Positions 63,291 through 64,000 of a stretch of DNA of 64,000 bases are shown piece by piece (positions within the stretch are counted from its first letter, which is position 1; every line of letters starts with the position of its first letter). Below the pieces are notes generated by a model. The model was not told the DNA's origin and ran no database searches. It was given only the letters and a program-made list of their open reading frames with translations. This DNA comes from PALSA-693 sp963780345 (GTDB lineage Bacteria > Actinomycetota > Acidimicrobiia > Acidimicrobiales > Palsa-688): positions 62,001-126,000 of the forward strand of contig CAWABU010000002.1 of assembly GCA_963780345.1 (NCBI GenBank), written 5' to 3'. A program made the translations under genes and the position numbers.

Positions 63291-63566
63291 GGGAACCCGA
63301 GACGTGGCCAGGGTTGGCCGGTCGGCGTCGCACCACCATTCGGAGCTCTCCGATCCCGAGCTGGCCCGTCTGGCGGACGTCCTGCGCGCTTTGGGCCGCG
63401 TCCACCCTTCAGCGCCAGCGAGGCCCTTAGCGCCGTTCTCGGCGCCGGCGTGGTAAATACGACGGCGCACATCGGCACCGCTATCGACGACCTGGAAGAC
63501 GCCGGCGTGCTGCGACAGGTCCAACGCAACCCACCGCGCTGGGAGGCCATGGATCGTCCCGGCTGA
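63291..63566 (+). CDS. Possible small winged-helix protein, frame disrupted
   Basis: Plus-strand coding-like sequence divergent from the SRPBCC gene. One frame reads ELSDPELARLADVLRALGR; after about 63400 another continues FSASEALSAVLGAGVVNTTA and IDDLEDAGVLRQVQRNPPRW to a stop at 63566. The second part looks like a winged helix (helix, helix, then LxxAGVLxxV). A single break joins them, and the start is not clear. Function as a DNA-binding regulator is a guess. Confidence 0.35.
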   Translation, partial: GNPRRGQGWPVGVAPPFGALRSRAGPSGGRPARFGPRPPFSASEALSAVLGAGVVNTTAHIGTAIDDLEDAGVLRQVQRNPPRWEAMDRPG

Positions 63567-63592
63567 TCCAGGGCTGAAGTTTTGTCATTGGG

Positions 63593-64000
63593 TCACACGG
63601 TGACTCGCCGCATGGTGGCGAACCCTCCGGCCGCAAGCAAGGCGGTCAGAGCAGCCAGCAGGCCGGTCAGGCCCGGCGCGCTCAGGGTGGTAAAGAAATG
63701 GCCGACCTGCTGCCAGGCGTCGGCCCAGGTGGCGCTGACAACCAGGGCCAGACCCACGAGTATCTGGGCGCAGATGAACACGATCGTGCCGGGGAGCTGC
63801 CAGCGTCGGTAGACGAGGCCAGTCCACATTCCGTAGATAAACATCAAGGCAAAGAGCACAAAGGAGGTGAGCCACGTGACATACCACGACCCTTCCAGGA
63901 GCCACCAGAACCGGAAGAAGTGAATCTCAAGGCCCCAGCCACCGGTGGCTCGTTCGATAGCCTGCAGACCAGCCAGGGCCAGGCCGTAGAACACCGCCAA
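63593..64000 (-). CDS. Polytopic membrane protein, truncated by window edge
   Basis: C-terminal part (at least 135 aa) of a membrane protein with about four helices: LTSFVLFALMFIYGMWTGLVY, GTIVFICAQILVGLALVVSA and a last LLAALTALLAAGGFATM before basic residues. The layout resembles the permease subunit of an ABC-2-type exporter, but too little is present to name it. The 5' end is beyond base 64000. Confidence 0.55.
   Translation of the reverse strand: MAVFYGLALAGLQAIERATGGWGLEIHFFRFWWLLEGSWYVTWLTSFVLFALMFIYGMWTGLVYRRWQLPGTIVFICAQILVGLALVVSATWADAWQQVGHFFTTLSAPGLTGLLAALTALLAAGGFATMRRVTV

Overview
The window is GC-rich, high-GC-third-codon DNA from an actinomycete. The conserved gene order tig-clpP-clpX-folC-ndk-mreB-mreC-mreD-mrdA-rodA-radical SAM pair-rne-rplU-rpmA-obgE-proB (55177 down to 36138, minus strand), with proA nearby, is the usual Actinomycetota arrangement. 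Together with an exosortase and membrane-anchored PstS-like proteins it suggests an Acidimicrobiia-type lineage. The class is an inference; no rRNA is present.

Left part (1-12.6 kb): a surface-polysaccharide/exosortase locus. It holds two SAM methyltransferases, a DegT-type sugar aminotransferase, two GT2 glycosyltransferases, a GT39-like membrane glycosyltransferase, a Wzx/MATE-type flippase, a small membrane protein and an exosortase fused to an EpsI-like domain.

Middle part (12.2-29.5 kb, all minus strand): an unusual phosphate-transport supercluster. In transcription order it has a six-bladed NHL propeller, a GH5-like hydrolase with a PEP/PEF-CTERM-like tail, a small ORF, pstA, pstC, pstS, a giant PstS-like surface protein (969 aa), a small secreted protein, a second PstS-like protein, a PEP-CTERM-like protein, a related protein with an LPXTG-like tail, a sortase-like protein that lacks its catalytic residues, pstB and a small membrane protein. 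Arrays of 7-mers related to GTTCACC at 11/22-bp spacing (PHO-box architecture) occur upstream of the NHL gene (two arrays), upstream of the LPXTG-like gene, and between the methyltransferase and GT2 genes. I read the two clusters as one phosphate-starvation regulon remodelling the cell surface and displaying phosphate-binding proteins. This is the main find of the window.

Right part: small ORFs and a Uma2 gene (29.6-31 kb), proA, a membrane/coiled-coil protein with PspA (32.2-34.4 kb), a proline-rich membrane protein with an 18-bp tandem repeat, the housekeeping/cell-shape/proteolysis block (36-55.2 kb), five tRNAs (Pro, Gly, Arg, His, Lys), a Kelch-repeat surface protein, a Crp/Fnr regulator, a DUF1275 membrane protein, a primary-type sigma factor and small accessory genes to the end.

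Caution: many genes contain single-base frame breaks (degT, flippase, pstB, sortase-like, pspA, the proline-rich protein, proB, EthD), and pstS/pstC/pstA contain many within about 3.3 kb. Hits in housekeeping genes make sequence or assembly indels the simplest explanation. Coordinates for these genes are given as the repaired spans.
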